From Mesorhizobium sp. GbtcB19 (GTDB lineage Bacteria > Pseudomonadota > Alphaproteobacteria > Rhizobiales > Rhizobiaceae): a stretch of 64,000 nucleotides of DNA. The notes under the pieces are model-generated. The model ran no database searches. It worked only from the letters and a program-made list of their open reading frames with translations, and was not told where the DNA came from. Below, in pieces: positions 53,901 to 62,708 of this stretch (position 1 is the first letter of the stretch; the number at the start of each line of letters is the position of its first letter). The position numbers and the translations under genes are program-made. The stretch is taken from assembly GCF_019091085.1 (NCBI RefSeq), contig NZ_JAGXJY010000004.1:124001-188000 (forward strand), read 5' to 3'.

Positions 53901-56312
53901 CTAACCAAAATAGGCCTTGGCGAGGCTGTTGTAGAGATTGCCGATCTCAGTCGCGAGATCGTCAAGCACATTCGCCGTCATGTCCGATGGCTCCATGACG
54001 GCGATCGCCGTGTTGAGCTGCAGGATTTCCTTGGCGGCGGGCGACATGTGACCCTCGCCGCCGATCGACGGCAGCATGCCGATTTCGGCCTTCAGCCGTT
54101 CGAGCTGGAACAGGATCGAGCGCGGATTGAGCGGGTCGAGCGCCAGCAGGTCGATCACCGTGCGCCGCCCGGCCTGCACCGGATATTGCCGGCGGTGGGT
54201 CATGACGCTGTCGCCGATCTCCAGCATCATGTCGAGCGCGCCCTCCGGCGCCCCATTGCTTGTCAACCGCGCCAGCGTACGGGCGATCTGGATACCGCGT
54301 TCCAGCCTGCGGCCGATCTCCAGGAAGCGCCAGCCGGTGAATCGGTACATGTTCTCGTGCAGCAGGCCGGAGAAGCCGGCGAGCTTGCGCAGCATCACCG
54401 TCATCGCCCGCGTCGCGTCGTCCCCGGGCGCGACCGTTTCCGCGAATTTGTGGATGGTCTTCGACAGATCCTTCAGCGCCAGCCAGCCGTCGGGCGAGAA
54501 GCGGTCGCGAATTTGCCCGGCGCTGTAGACCGCGCTGTCCAAGGTGCCGATCAATCCCAGCGGTATCGCGGTTTCGACCTCGATGCCAAACGGCTCGAGA
54601 TAGTCCCTGATATCGGCAAGCAGCGGCATATCCGGATCGGACGTCTCGGCAAGCCGCACATGATAGGCGCGCAGCACGCGCACGGTGTCTTCCGAGCGCT
54701 CGATATAGCGCCCGAGCCAGGTCAGGTTCTCCGCCGCGCGGCTGGGCAGGCTGCCCGGCATGGTGCGGGTGAAGCCCTCATGCTCCTGCGGCAGCAGCGT
54801 CTCGCGCTCGACCGGCTTGTCACTCACCACCCAGACGTCCGCCGCCTGGCCGCCGCGCTGCATGGCGATCGCCGTCGGGTCGAGCGAGAAGCCGACACGG
54901 GCGAAGCCGCCGGGCATCACCGTCCAGCCTTCCGGCGTGCGCGCCAGATAGACGCGCAGGCTGGCGGGCCGCGGCTCCAGCACACCTTCGACGAACACCG
55001 GCGTGGTCGACAGCGTCACCGCTTCCTGGCCGACGAAACCGGCGCCGTCCGCCTCGATGCGCGCGACGAGCTCGGCCCGCTCGCCCGCCGACAGCGACGA
55101 CCCGAGCCGGGTCGCGCCGTCGTCCTCGAAGGCGAGCCTGGTCGACAGCGCCGGGCCGACGACCATGCGGTCGATATTGGCCAGCACATGGGCGCGCTCG
55201 GCCTCCTGCCCGCACCACCAGGTGGCGATGTTGGGCAGCTTGAGACCATCGCCTTGCAACTCCCGTGCGATCCTCGGCAGGAAGGACAACAGCGCCCGCG
55301 TTTCCATCAGCCCTGAGCCAAGCGCATTGACCGCCGAGACCGTGCCGCGCCGGATCGCCTCGACCAGCCCCGGCGTGCCGATCTGCGATTCCGGCCTCAG
55401 CTCCAGCGGATCGGCGAAAGCGGCATCGAGCCGTCGCCACAACACGCCGATCGGCATCAGGCCGGAAACCGTGCGCACCATCAGCCTGCCGCCGGAGACG
55501 GTCAGGTCCTCGCCCTCGAGCAGCATGATGCCGAGATAACGGGCGATATAGGCGTGCTCGTAATAGGTCTCGTTGAGCGGTCCGGGCGTGAGGATGGCGA
55601 CACGGCCGCCCGACTCTTTCGCCATGCCGTTCAGCGCGTCGCGGAAACGGCGGAAGAAGCCGGCAAGGCGATGCACGTGCATCTCGCCATAAATGTCCGA
55701 CAGCGCGCGCGTGGTGGCGACGCGGTTCTCCAGCGCAAAGCCCGCGCCCGACGGCGCCTGGGTGCGGTCGCCCAGCACCCACCAGCGGCCGTCCGGGCCA
55801 CGGCCGAGCTCGAAGGCGATCATATGGAGGAAATGCCCATTGGCCGGACGGACGCCGGCCATGGGGCGCAGATATTCAGGGCTTGCCGCAATCAGCCCGG
55901 CCGGAAGGATGCCCTTCTCGATCAGCCGGTTCGGCCCATAGATGTCGGCAAGGATTGCCTCGAACAGGTCGGCGCGCTGGGTGAGCCCGGCGCTGATCTC
56001 TGCCCATTCCTTTTCGTCGATAAGCAGCGGGACATGCGCCAGCGGCCATTCGCGTTCATTGGCGCCGGCCTGTTCGTAGACCCGGTAATAGACGCCGGCA
56101 TCGCGCAGATACTGGTCGGCGCGGGCAAAACGCTGCCCAAGCCGCTCGGCCCCCAAATCATCGAGCGCGCCGATAAAGGAGCGCCATGCCGGGCGCGCAT
56201 TGCCCGACGCATCGACCATCTCGTCGGCGATGCCTTCGATCGGCCGATAGCGTTCCAGCAGGCTTTGCGCCCGCGGCCTTCCGCCCGCCCGTTTGTGATT
56301 CCCCTTGGCCAT
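53901..56312 (-). CDS. Fusion of circularly permuted ATP-grasp and alpha-E domains
   Basis: 803 residues. The first ~480 residues match the circularly permuted ATP-grasp type-2 module (GVYYRVYEQ, PLLIDEKEWAEISAGLTQRA, ILADIYGPNRLIEKGILP, ILTPGPLNETYYEHAYIARYLG, LVEGxD-like LLEGEDLTV). The remainder, from about 500 (LPSRAAENLTWLGRYIERSEDTVRVLRAYH), is the all-helical alpha-E domain. In many bacteria these are two genes; here they are one polypeptide. ATP-grasp proteins ligate carboxylates to amines, so a peptide-bond-forming role is predicted. It lies 6 bp after the large transglutaminase gene and 1 bp before the small one. Confidence 0.88.
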   Translation of the reverse strand: MAKGNHKRAGGRPRAQSLLERYRPIEGIADEMVDASGNARPAWRSFIGALDDLGAERLGQRFARADQYLRDAGVYYRVYEQAGANEREWPLAHVPLLIDEKEWAEISAGLTQRADLFEAILADIYGPNRLIEKGILPAGLIAASPEYLRPMAGVRPANGHFLHMIAFELGRGPDGRWWVLGDRTQAPSGAGFALENRVATTRALSDIYGEMHVHRLAGFFRRFRDALNGMAKESGGRVAILTPGPLNETYYEHAYIARYLGIMLLEGEDLTVSGGRLMVRTVSGLMPIGVLWRRLDAAFADPLELRPESQIGTPGLVEAIRRGTVSAVNALGSGLMETRALLSFLPRIARELQGDGLKLPNIATWWCGQEAERAHVLANIDRMVVGPALSTRLAFEDDGATRLGSSLSAGERAELVARIEADGAGFVGQEAVTLSTTPVFVEGVLEPRPASLRVYLARTPEGWTVMPGGFARVGFSLDPTAIAMQRGGQAADVWVVSDKPVERETLLPQEHEGFTRTMPGSLPSRAAENLTWLGRYIERSEDTVRVLRAYHVRLAETSDPDMPLLADIRDYLEPFGIEVETAIPLGLIGTLDSAVYSAGQIRDRFSPDGWLALKDLSKTIHKFAETVAPGDDATRAMTVMLRKLAGFSGLLHENMYRFTGWRFLEIGRRLERGIQIARTLARLTSNGAPEGALDMMLEIGDSVMTHRRQYPVQAGRRTVIDLLALDPLNPRSILFQLERLKAEIGMLPSIGGEGHMSPAAKEILQLNTAIAVMEPSDMTANVLDDLATEIGNLYNSLAKAYFG

Positions 56313-56318
56313 TGTCGA

Positions 56319-59300
56319 TCAGAGTCTCGCCGGCCGCCTGAGGTCAAGGGTCATGGGGAACTCTTCAGAGGCTTCTTCGTCACGCAGCACATAGCCGCCC
56401 GGCGTGTGGCCGCGCGGTTCGAAGCGGGCAAGGCGCCGCGCCTCGGCCTCGTTGCCGTTGACCGGGAATGTGTCGTAGTTGCGGCCGCCAGGATGCGCGA
56501 CATGGTAGACGCAGCCGCCGACCGAGCGGCCCGACCAGCGGTCATAGATGTCGAAGACCAGCGGCGTGTTGACCGGCAGGGCCGGATGCAGGCCCGACGC
56601 CGGCTGCCACGCCTTGAAGCGCACGCCGGCAACCGCGACCTCGCGATTGTCTGTGGCCTTCATCGGCACGATGCGCCCGTTGCAGACGACGGCGTGACGT
56701 TCCGGATTGAGGCCCTCGGTCCGCACCTGCAGCCGCTCGACCGAGGAGTCCACGAACCGGACAGTGCCGCCGATGGCGCCCTGCTCGCCCATCACATGCC
56801 AAGGCTCCAGCGCCTGCCTGAGCTCCAGCTTGACGCCGGCATGCTGAACCTCGCCGCAGAAGGGGAAGCGGAATTCGAGCTGGGCGGCGAACCATTCGGG
56901 GCGGAAGTCGAAGCCGTTGAGCTTCAGATCCTCGAGCACGTCGAGGAAATCCGCCCAGACATGATGCGGCAGCATGAAACGGTCATGCAGCGAGGTGCCC
57001 CAGCGCACGAAGCGGCCATCGAGCGGGCTTTTCCAGGCGCGGGCGATGATGGCGCGGACCAGCAATTGCTGCGCCAGGCTCATCCGCGCATTGGGTGGCA
57101 TCTCGAAGCCGCGGAACTCGACCAGCCCAAGCCGGCCGGTGGGGCCATCCGGCGAGAACAATTTGTCGATGCAGATTTCCGAGCGGTGCGTGTTGCCGGT
57201 GACGTCGGTCAACAGGTTGCGGAACAGCCGGTCGACCAGCCACGGCAAGGGTGCTGCACCGTTATCCGGGTGCGGCACCTGCGCCATCGCGATCTCGAGC
57301 TCGTAAAGCGAGTCGTGCCGCGCCTCGTCGAAGCGCGGCGCCTGGCTGGTCGGGCCGATGAACAGGCCGGAAAACATGTAGGACAGCGACGGATGCCGCT
57401 GCCACTGCAGCACCAGGCTCTTGAGCAGATCCGGCCTGCGCAGGAACGGGCTGTCATTGGGGGTCGCACCACCGACCACGACATGATTGCCGCCACCGGT
57501 GCCGGTGTGGCGGCCGTCGATCATGAATTTGTCGGTGCCGAGCCGCGACTGCCGCGCTTCGTCGTAAATGGCCGTGGTCGTGGCAACGCATTCCCGCCAA
57601 TTGGCGGCCGGATGGATATTGACCTCGATGACGCCGGGGTCCGGCGCGACGCGGATGACGTTAAGGCGCGGATCGTGCGGCGGAGCGTAGCCCTCTATAT
57701 GCACCGGAAGGCCGATCGCCTTGGCGGCATTCTCCGCCGCCGCCACCAGTTCGAGATAATCCTCCAGCGCCTCGACCGGCGGCATGAACACGCACAGCCG
57801 TCCGTCGCGCGGCTCGACGCTGAGCGCTGTGCGCACCGCGCCGCCAATCTCCGTGATCTCCTGCTCGACACGGTCCTGCTGGCCGGTCGCGGCCGTGAAG
57901 GACACCGCCTGCTGGCGGCGCGCCATTTCATCGGCGCCTTCAGGCGCTGCCGGAGCGGCTTCCGGCAGGATTGCCTCGCGCGCCGGCAACGGCCCGCGCG
58001 GCACGGACGGATCGACCGGCACGATATAGGGAAACTGCGCCGGCGGCACATAGGGCAGAGTGCCGAGCGGCAGGCGATAACCGACCGGGGAATCGCCTGG
58101 CACCAGGAACAGCCTTCCGCGCCGCGTCTTCCATTTTTCCGAGCGCCAGCGCTGTCCCGCGGCCTGGCTGTTCCAGCGCTGCACCGGCAGCACATAGCCC
58201 GACGGCTTGGTCAGGCCGCGCTCGAAGACGCGTGCCATGCGGCTGCGTTCCTCAGGGTCTTCCAGCTTGGAATTGGACGGGTCGACATTGTCCGGCAGCT
58301 TGCCTTCCTTGAGCAGCCATTCGCCCGGGTCTTCATAGGCTTCGCTGACCATTTCCTTGTCGATGCCGAGCTCGCCGGCGATGGCCTTGAGCAGGCTTTC
58401 CGCCTGTTGCGGCCCGATGGCCGCCTTGCCCGTCTCTCGTGCGATCAGCGACGGATCACGCCACACCGGCTCGCCATCGGTGCGCCAGTAGAGCGAGAAG
58501 GTCCAGCGCGGCAGGCTTTCGCCCGGATACCATTTGCCCTGGCCGTAATGCAGAAAACCGCCCGGCGCGAAGCGCTCGCGCAGGCGGCGGATCAGCTGGT
58601 CCGCCTTGTCGCGCTTGGTCGGGCCGACGGCCGCGGTGTTCCATTCGGCCGACTCGAAATCGTCGATCGACACGAAGGTCGGCTCGCCGCCCATGGTGAG
58701 CCGCACGTCGCCATCTCTCAGCGCCGCGTCAACCTTCTCGCCCAACGCGTCGAGCGCCTCCCAGCTTTCGTCCGAGAACGGCTTGGTGATGCGCGGATGC
58801 TCGGCGATGCGGTCGACCCGCATGTCGAAGCCGAAATCGACGTTGGCGAAGCTCGCCATGCCGGAGATGGGTGCCGCATTGCGGAAATGCGGCGTCGCGG
58901 CGAGCGGCACATGGCTTTCGCCGGTGAGCAGGCCGGAGGTCGGATCGAAGCCGATCCAGCCGGCGCCCGGAATATAGACCTCGCACCACGCATGCAGGTC
59001 GGTGAAGTCGACGGCGGTTCCAGGCGGCCCGTCCAGCGAAACCAGATCCGGCTTGAGCTGGATCAGGTAGCCGGAGACGAAACGCGCGGCGATACCGAGA
59101 TTCCTGAGGATCTGCACCAGCAGCCAGCTCGAATCCCGGCACGAGCCCTTGGCCGCGGCTAGCGTCTCCTCCGGCGAAAAGACGCCGGTCTCCATGCGCA
59201 CGATATAGGCGATCTCGCGCTGCAGCCGCGCATTGAGGTCTACGAGGAAATTGACGGTGTTTGTTGGGCTGCGGTCGATCCTTTCCAGGAATTTCGACAA

Positions 59301-59678
59301 CAGTGGCCCGGCCGGTTCCGGCGTCCGATAGATGGCGAGGTCTTCCCTGATCTCTTCTGGGTAGTCGAAGGGGAAGGTCTCGGCGCTTTCCTCGACGAAG
59401 AAATCGAACGGATTGTAGACCGTCATGTCGGCGACGAGGTCGACCTCGATCTTCAATTCCGTCACCGGCTCCGGGAAGACGAAGCGGGCGAGGAAGTTGC
59501 CGTAGGGGTCCTGCTGCAGGTTGACGAAGTGGTTTGCCGGCTCGACCTTCAGCGAGTGGCTGAGCACCTTGGTGCGCGAATGCGGCGCCGGCTGCAGCCT
59601 GATCACCTGGGGGCCGAGAACGACCGGCCGGTCATATTTGTAATGGGTCAGATGATGGACGGCTGCCAGTATCGCCAT
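56319..59678 (-). CDS. Large transglutaminase-like protein with C-terminal DUF2126-type region
   Basis: 1119 residues. The N-terminal region (1-120) is the beta domain seen in bacterial transglutaminases. The core has C180 (KGSCRDSS), H229 (DLHAWCEVY) and D245 (GFDPTSG). From about 310 ([27 protein letters not shown]) to the end it is the DUF2126 module with [12 protein letters not shown] near 710, a probable nucleotide- or amine-ligase-like fold. It is the first gene of the operon; the 106-bp gap to the acyl-CoA dehydrogenase stop holds its promoter. The cluster predicts synthesis and turnover of a small peptide or peptide tag; the product is unknown. Confidence 0.9.
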   Translation of the reverse strand: MAILAAVHHLTHYKYDRPVVLGPQVIRLQPAPHSRTKVLSHSLKVEPANHFVNLQQDPYGNFLARFVFPEPVTELKIEVDLVADMTVYNPFDFFVEESAETFPFDYPEEIREDLAIYRTPEPAGPLLSKFLERIDRSPTNTVNFLVDLNARLQREIAYIVRMETGVFSPEETLAAAKGSCRDSSWLLVQILRNLGIAARFVSGYLIQLKPDLVSLDGPPGTAVDFTDLHAWCEVYIPGAGWIGFDPTSGLLTGESHVPLAATPHFRNAAPISGMASFANVDFGFDMRVDRIAEHPRITKPFSDESWEALDALGEKVDAALRDGDVRLTMGGEPTFVSIDDFESAEWNTAAVGPTKRDKADQLIRRLRERFAPGGFLHYGQGKWYPGESLPRWTFSLYWRTDGEPVWRDPSLIARETGKAAIGPQQAESLLKAIAGELGIDKEMVSEAYEDPGEWLLKEGKLPDNVDPSNSKLEDPEERSRMARVFERGLTKPSGYVLPVQRWNSQAAGQRWRSEKWKTRRGRLFLVPGDSPVGYRLPLGTLPYVPPAQFPYIVPVDPSVPRGPLPAREAILPEAAPAAPEGADEMARRQQAVSFTAATGQQDRVEQEITEIGGAVRTALSVEPRDGRLCVFMPPVEALEDYLELVAAAENAAKAIGLPVHIEGYAPPHDPRLNVIRVAPDPGVIEVNIHPAANWRECVATTTAIYDEARQSRLGTDKFMIDGRHTGTGGGNHVVVGGATPNDSPFLRRPDLLKSLVLQWQRHPSLSYMFSGLFIGPTSQAPRFDEARHDSLYELEIAMAQVPHPDNGAAPLPWLVDRLFRNLLTDVTGNTHRSEICIDKLFSPDGPTGRLGLVEFRGFEMPPNARMSLAQQLLVRAIIARAWKSPLDGRFVRWGTSLHDRFMLPHHVWADFLDVLEDLKLNGFDFRPEWFAAQLEFRFPFCGEVQHAGVKLELRQALEPWHVMGEQGAIGGTVRFVDSSVERLQVRTEGLNPERHAVVCNGRIVPMKATDNREVAVAGVRFKAWQPASGLHPALPVNTPLVFDIYDRWSGRSVGGCVYHVAHPGGRNYDTFPVNGNEAEARRLARFEPRGHTPGGYVLRDEEASEEFPMTLDLRRPARL

Positions 59679-59784
59679 GGTGCCCCGGAGTTTGGCGTTT
59701 CAATCCGCCGAACCCTGACATAAGTGCTGGCCGTTCTCCAAGCAGAGATGTTGCGCTGCAACTAATTTAAGCAGCGTTGCCGGC

Positions 59785-60981
59785 TTAGAAAAACGCCTGG
59801 ATGCCGGTTTGCGCCCGCCCCAGGATCAGCGCATGCACGTCATGCGTGCCCTCATAGGTGTTCACCGTCTCCAGGTTCTGCGCGTGGCGCATGACGTGGT
59901 AGCCGATCTGGATGCCGTTGCCGCCATGCATGTCGCGCGCCAGGCGCGCGATATCGAGCGCCTTGCCGCAATTGTTGCGCTTGACGATCGAGATCATCTC
60001 CGGCGCCATCTTGCCTGCGTCCATCAGGCGCCCGACCCGCAATGAGCCCTGCAGTCCGAGCGCGATTTCGGTCTGCATGTCGGCGAGCTTCTTCTGGAAC
60101 AGCTGCGTGCCGGCCAGCGGCTTGCCGAACTGCTTGCGGTCGAGGCCGTATTGCCGCGCCCGGTGCCAGCAGTCTTCCGCCGCGCCCATGGCGCCCCAGG
60201 AAATGCCGTAGCGCGCCCGGTTGAGGCAGCCGAACGGGCCGCCGAGGCCCCTGGCGTTGGGCAGCAGCGCCTCTTCGCCGACCTCGACGCCCTCCATCAC
60301 CACTTCGCCGGTGATCGACGCGCGGAGGCTGAGTTTCCCCCCGATCTTCGGCGCCGAAAGCCCCTTCATGCCTTTTTCCAGCACGAAGCCGCGGATTTCG
60401 TCCTTGCCGTTCTCGCCCTTCAGCTTCGCCCAGACGACGAAGACGTCGGCGATCGGCGCGTTGGAGATCCACATCTTGGAGCCGGAGAGCCGGTAGCCGT
60501 TCGCAGTCTTCTCGGCGCGCGTCTTCATGCCGCCCGGATCGGAGCCGGCATCCGGTTCGGTGAGGCCGAAGCAGCCGATCCATTCGCCAGACGCCAGCTT
60601 CGGCAGGTATTTCTTGCGCTGGGCTTCCGAGCCATAGGCATGGATCGGATACATCACAAGCGACGACTGCACGCTCATCATCGAGCGATAGCCCGAGTCG
60701 ATGCGTTCAACTTCCCGCGCGACCAGGCCGTAGGTCACGTATCCGGCGCCAAGCCCGCCATATTCTTCCGGAATGGTGATGCCGAGCAGTCCCGCCTCGC
60801 CCATCTCGCGGAAGATCGAAGGATCGGTCTTTTCGTCGGCGTAAGCTTCCTCGATCCGTGGCGCCAGCTTGTCGGCCGCGAATGCCGCCGCGCCGTCGCG
60901 CACCATGCGCTCATCCTCGGATAGCTGGTCCTCGATCAGGAAAGGATCATTCCAGACGAACGCGTTCTTATCGGCGGCCAT
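59785..60981 (-). CDS. gcdH: Glutaryl-CoA dehydrogenase (acyl-CoA dehydrogenase family)
   Basis: 398 residues. FAD and substrate motifs include [15 protein letters not shown] (about 132-146) and [18 protein letters not shown] (about 161-178). The catalytic glutamate is E377 in [24 protein letters not shown]. The [12 protein letters not shown] and [18 protein letters not shown] pattern is that of glutaryl-CoA dehydrogenases, which oxidise and decarboxylate glutaryl-CoA to crotonyl-CoA in lysine and tryptophan breakdown. The ATG at 60979-60981 gives MAADKNAF. It is divergent from the LysR gene, its likely regulator. Confidence 0.9.
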   Translation of the reverse strand: MAADKNAFVWNDPFLIEDQLSEDERMVRDGAAAFAADKLAPRIEEAYADEKTDPSIFREMGEAGLLGITIPEEYGGLGAGYVTYGLVAREVERIDSGYRSMMSVQSSLVMYPIHAYGSEAQRKKYLPKLASGEWIGCFGLTEPDAGSDPGGMKTRAEKTANGYRLSGSKMWISNAPIADVFVVWAKLKGENGKDEIRGFVLEKGMKGLSAPKIGGKLSLRASITGEVVMEGVEVGEEALLPNARGLGGPFGCLNRARYGISWGAMGAAEDCWHRARQYGLDRKQFGKPLAGTQLFQKKLADMQTEIALGLQGSLRVGRLMDAGKMAPEMISIVKRNNCGKALDIARLARDMHGGNGIQIGYHVMRHAQNLETVNTYEGTHDVHALILGRAQTGIQAFF

Positions 60982-61085
60982 GGCCTCGGGCTCCCAGTAT
61001 TCTTGACGTGCCCGGCTTATCCGCCTGCGCACGAAAAAAATCAAACGAAATTGCATCGCGGATCAATGAGCGTTAGTAATGGATC

Positions 61086-61997
61086 ATGAGTGTCCAACGC
61101 CGTCTCTTGCCGAACACGGCCGCCCTTGCCGCCTTCGAGGCGGTGGCGCGCCTCGGCTCCTTCACCGCCGCCGCGCGCGAGCTCGATCTGACCCAAGGCG
61201 CCATAAGTCGGCAGATCAACCTGCTTGAGGAGCAATTCGGCCGCCGGCTGTTTGAGCGCGACAGCCGCAATGTCCGGCTTTCGGCGGCCGGCGAGACCTA
61301 CGCCGAAGCGGTGCGATCAGCCCTCGGCCAGTTACGCGACGCAGCGCTTGGATTGATGAGCAATCGGCATAGCGGCGCCCTGAACCTCGCCATCCTGCCG
61401 ACCTTCGGCACGCGCTGGCTGATGCCGCTGATCCCGGATTTCGTCGCCCGCCACCCCGACGTCACCATCAACTTCGCCACCCGCATCGGACGGTTCGATT
61501 TTGCCCGCGAGCGGCTGGACGCCGCCATCCATTACGGCATGCCCGACTGGCCGGATGCCGAGAGCACGCTTTTGATGCGCGAAACCGTGATGCCGGTTGT
61601 TTCGCCCGAATTCGTCGCCACCCGCGACATCTCCACGCCGGCCGATATCAGCCGGCTGCCGCTGCTTCATATGGCGACGCGCCCGGACGCCTGGAGTGAG
61701 TGGTTCGAGCATCAGGGGCTCGAGGCGCCCACTGGTCCCGGCATGCAGTTCGAGCAGTTCGGCACGGTCGCACAGGCCTGCATGGCGGGGCTCGGCGTGG
61801 CGCTGCTGCCGGAAATCCTGATTGCCGGCGAATTGCAGCGCGGCCAGTTGGTGCCCACGCCCGGCCAGCCGATGCAGAGCCGCAGCGCCTATTATCTCGT
61901 GGTGCCGCACGACAAGCGCGGCCATCCGCCGGTCGCCAGCTTTCGCGACTGGCTACTGGGCCAGATCGCCAAGGAGCCCGCTGTCCTGGCTTGGTAG
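61086..61997 (+). CDS. LysR-family regulator (GcvA-like)
   Basis: 303 residues. The N-terminal helix-turn-helix AAFEAVARLGSFTAAARELDLTQGAISRQINLLEEQFG is followed by a GcvA-type effector domain (LNLAILPTFGTRWLMPLIPDFVARHPDVTINF). It shares a 104-bp gap with divergent gcdH and is presumed to activate it in response to glutarate or glutaryl-CoA. It formerly converged directly with tex; now a tex-end fragment and parDE lie between. The stop codon directly abuts the tex fragment. Confidence 0.9.
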   Translation: MSVQRRLLPNTAALAAFEAVARLGSFTAAARELDLTQGAISRQINLLEEQFGRRLFERDSRNVRLSAAGETYAEAVRSALGQLRDAALGLMSNRHSGALNLAILPTFGTRWLMPLIPDFVARHPDVTINFATRIGRFDFARERLDAAIHYGMPDWPDAESTLLMRETVMPVVSPEFVATRDISTPADISRLPLLHMATRPDAWSEWFEHQGLEAPTGPGMQFEQFGTVAQACMAGLGVALLPEILIAGELQRGQLVPTPGQPMQSRSAYYLVVPHDKRGHPPVASFRDWLLGQIAKEPAVLAW

Positions 61998-62068
61998 CTA
62001 CTTGCGCTTCATCGCCTCGGCGAGCGCCGCGCCGAACGCGCCTTGCGACGGCCTTTCCGGCTGGCGCT
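61998..62068 (-). pseudogene. Orphan 3' end of tex (duplicate of 62709-62779)
   Basis: On the minus strand this 71-bp stretch encodes the exact last residues of Tex, [18 protein letters not shown] then KRK and a TAG stop. Five bases differ from the intact gene, in four codons (CGG/AGG, GCT/GCG, TTG/CTC, CGG/CGC), and all are synonymous. Homology stops abruptly at 62068/62069, beyond which the frame meets a stop. It lies between the LysR stop and parE. Confidence 0.9.
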
Positions 62069-62085
62069 ATGCCTTGACGTTTCAG

Positions 62086-62370
62086 CTACAGCAGTTCCTG
62101 CCATCGCCGCGCGCCATGGATGACGCGCACGATTTCGGCTCCGCCCTCGATCTGGCGATAGAGGATAAGGTAATTTCCTACGGGAAACGTGCGTAGGTCC
62201 GCTCGCACCTCCGGCCGGGCAATGCCCATACCCGGCATTTCGGCGATGCGCTGACAATAAGAGAGCATCTCGCTATACCAGCGCAATGCCGCCGACGGAC
62301 TATCTTCGGCGATGTAGAGTGCGATCGCCTCGATATCTGCCTCGGCTTCCGGTCTTAAGCGCAGCGTCAT
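62086..62370 (-). CDS. parE: ParE-type toxin (RelE/ParE superfamily)
   Basis: 94 residues: LRLRPEAEADIEAIALYIAEDSPSAALRW is the ParE N-terminal helical hairpin, then YCQRIAEMPGMGIARPEVRADLRTFPVGNYLILYRQ and EIVRVIHGARRWQELL, the conserved beta-sheet and C-terminal R-V-x-H-G-x-R-x-W/D. ParE toxins typically poison DNA gyrase. Its ATG directly follows the parD stop (TAA-ATG), so it is translated after the antitoxin. Confidence 0.9.
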   Translation of the reverse strand: MTLRLRPEAEADIEAIALYIAEDSPSAALRWYSEMLSYCQRIAEMPGMGIARPEVRADLRTFPVGNYLILYRQIEGGAEIVRVIHGARRWQELL

Positions 62371-62649
62371 TTACGACTTGCGTTCGGCGATTTTCGCATC
62401 GAGCTTATTTTTAATCCGGGCGAAAGCCTGGTTACCGTCGACCGCATCGCCGCTTGCCATGCCTTCATCCCAAAGGCGGCCCAACTCGTGGATGGCCTGG
62501 TCACGCTGCGTCCGGCGAATTTTCCAGTCGCGCAATGCTTCGCGCATGACTTCGCTCGCCGAGGCGTATTCGCCTGCAGCGACCACTTCCCGCATCATGT
62601 TTGCCATTTCGGGAGTGAGGGCAACACTCACTTTCTCTACGTTCGCCAT
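62371..62649 (-). CDS. parD: ParD-type antitoxin (ribbon-helix-helix)
   Basis: 92 residues: EKVSVALTPEMANMMREVVAAGEYASASEVMREALRDW is the ribbon-helix-helix with the GEYASASEVMREALR motif diagnostic of ParD. The charged C-terminal tail (QRDQAIHELGRLWDEGMASG) is the toxin-wrapping region. It is the first gene of the pair, with a candidate operator immediately upstream. The whole module occupies only 640 bp between two copies of the tex 3' end. Confidence 0.9.
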   Translation of the reverse strand: MANVEKVSVALTPEMANMMREVVAAGEYASASEVMREALRDWKIRRTQRDQAIHELGRLWDEGMASGDAVDGNQAFARIKNKLDAKIAERKS

Positions 62650-62657
62650 ACACGCAT

Positions 62658-62676
62658 GGTAGGCAACCTTACTACC
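62658..62676. promoter_or_regulatory. Candidate ParD operator (GGTAG-N9-CTACC)
   Basis: A 5-bp inverted repeat 9 bp upstream of the parD ATG, inside the cassette. ParD proteins repress their own promoter by binding such short dyads. The cassette therefore appears to carry its own control region. Confidence 0.45.
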
Positions 62677-62708
62677 GATTGCAAGAAACGAAGTCGCTTC
62701 CTGTCCAC

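Noticed and set aside
55554..59162. Open frame of about 1200 codons antisense to the transglutaminase/ATP-grasp genes
   Set aside because: Composition is Arg/His/Gly/Ala-rich with no recognisable motif, whereas the minus-strand genes have intact catalytic triads and tight operon spacing.
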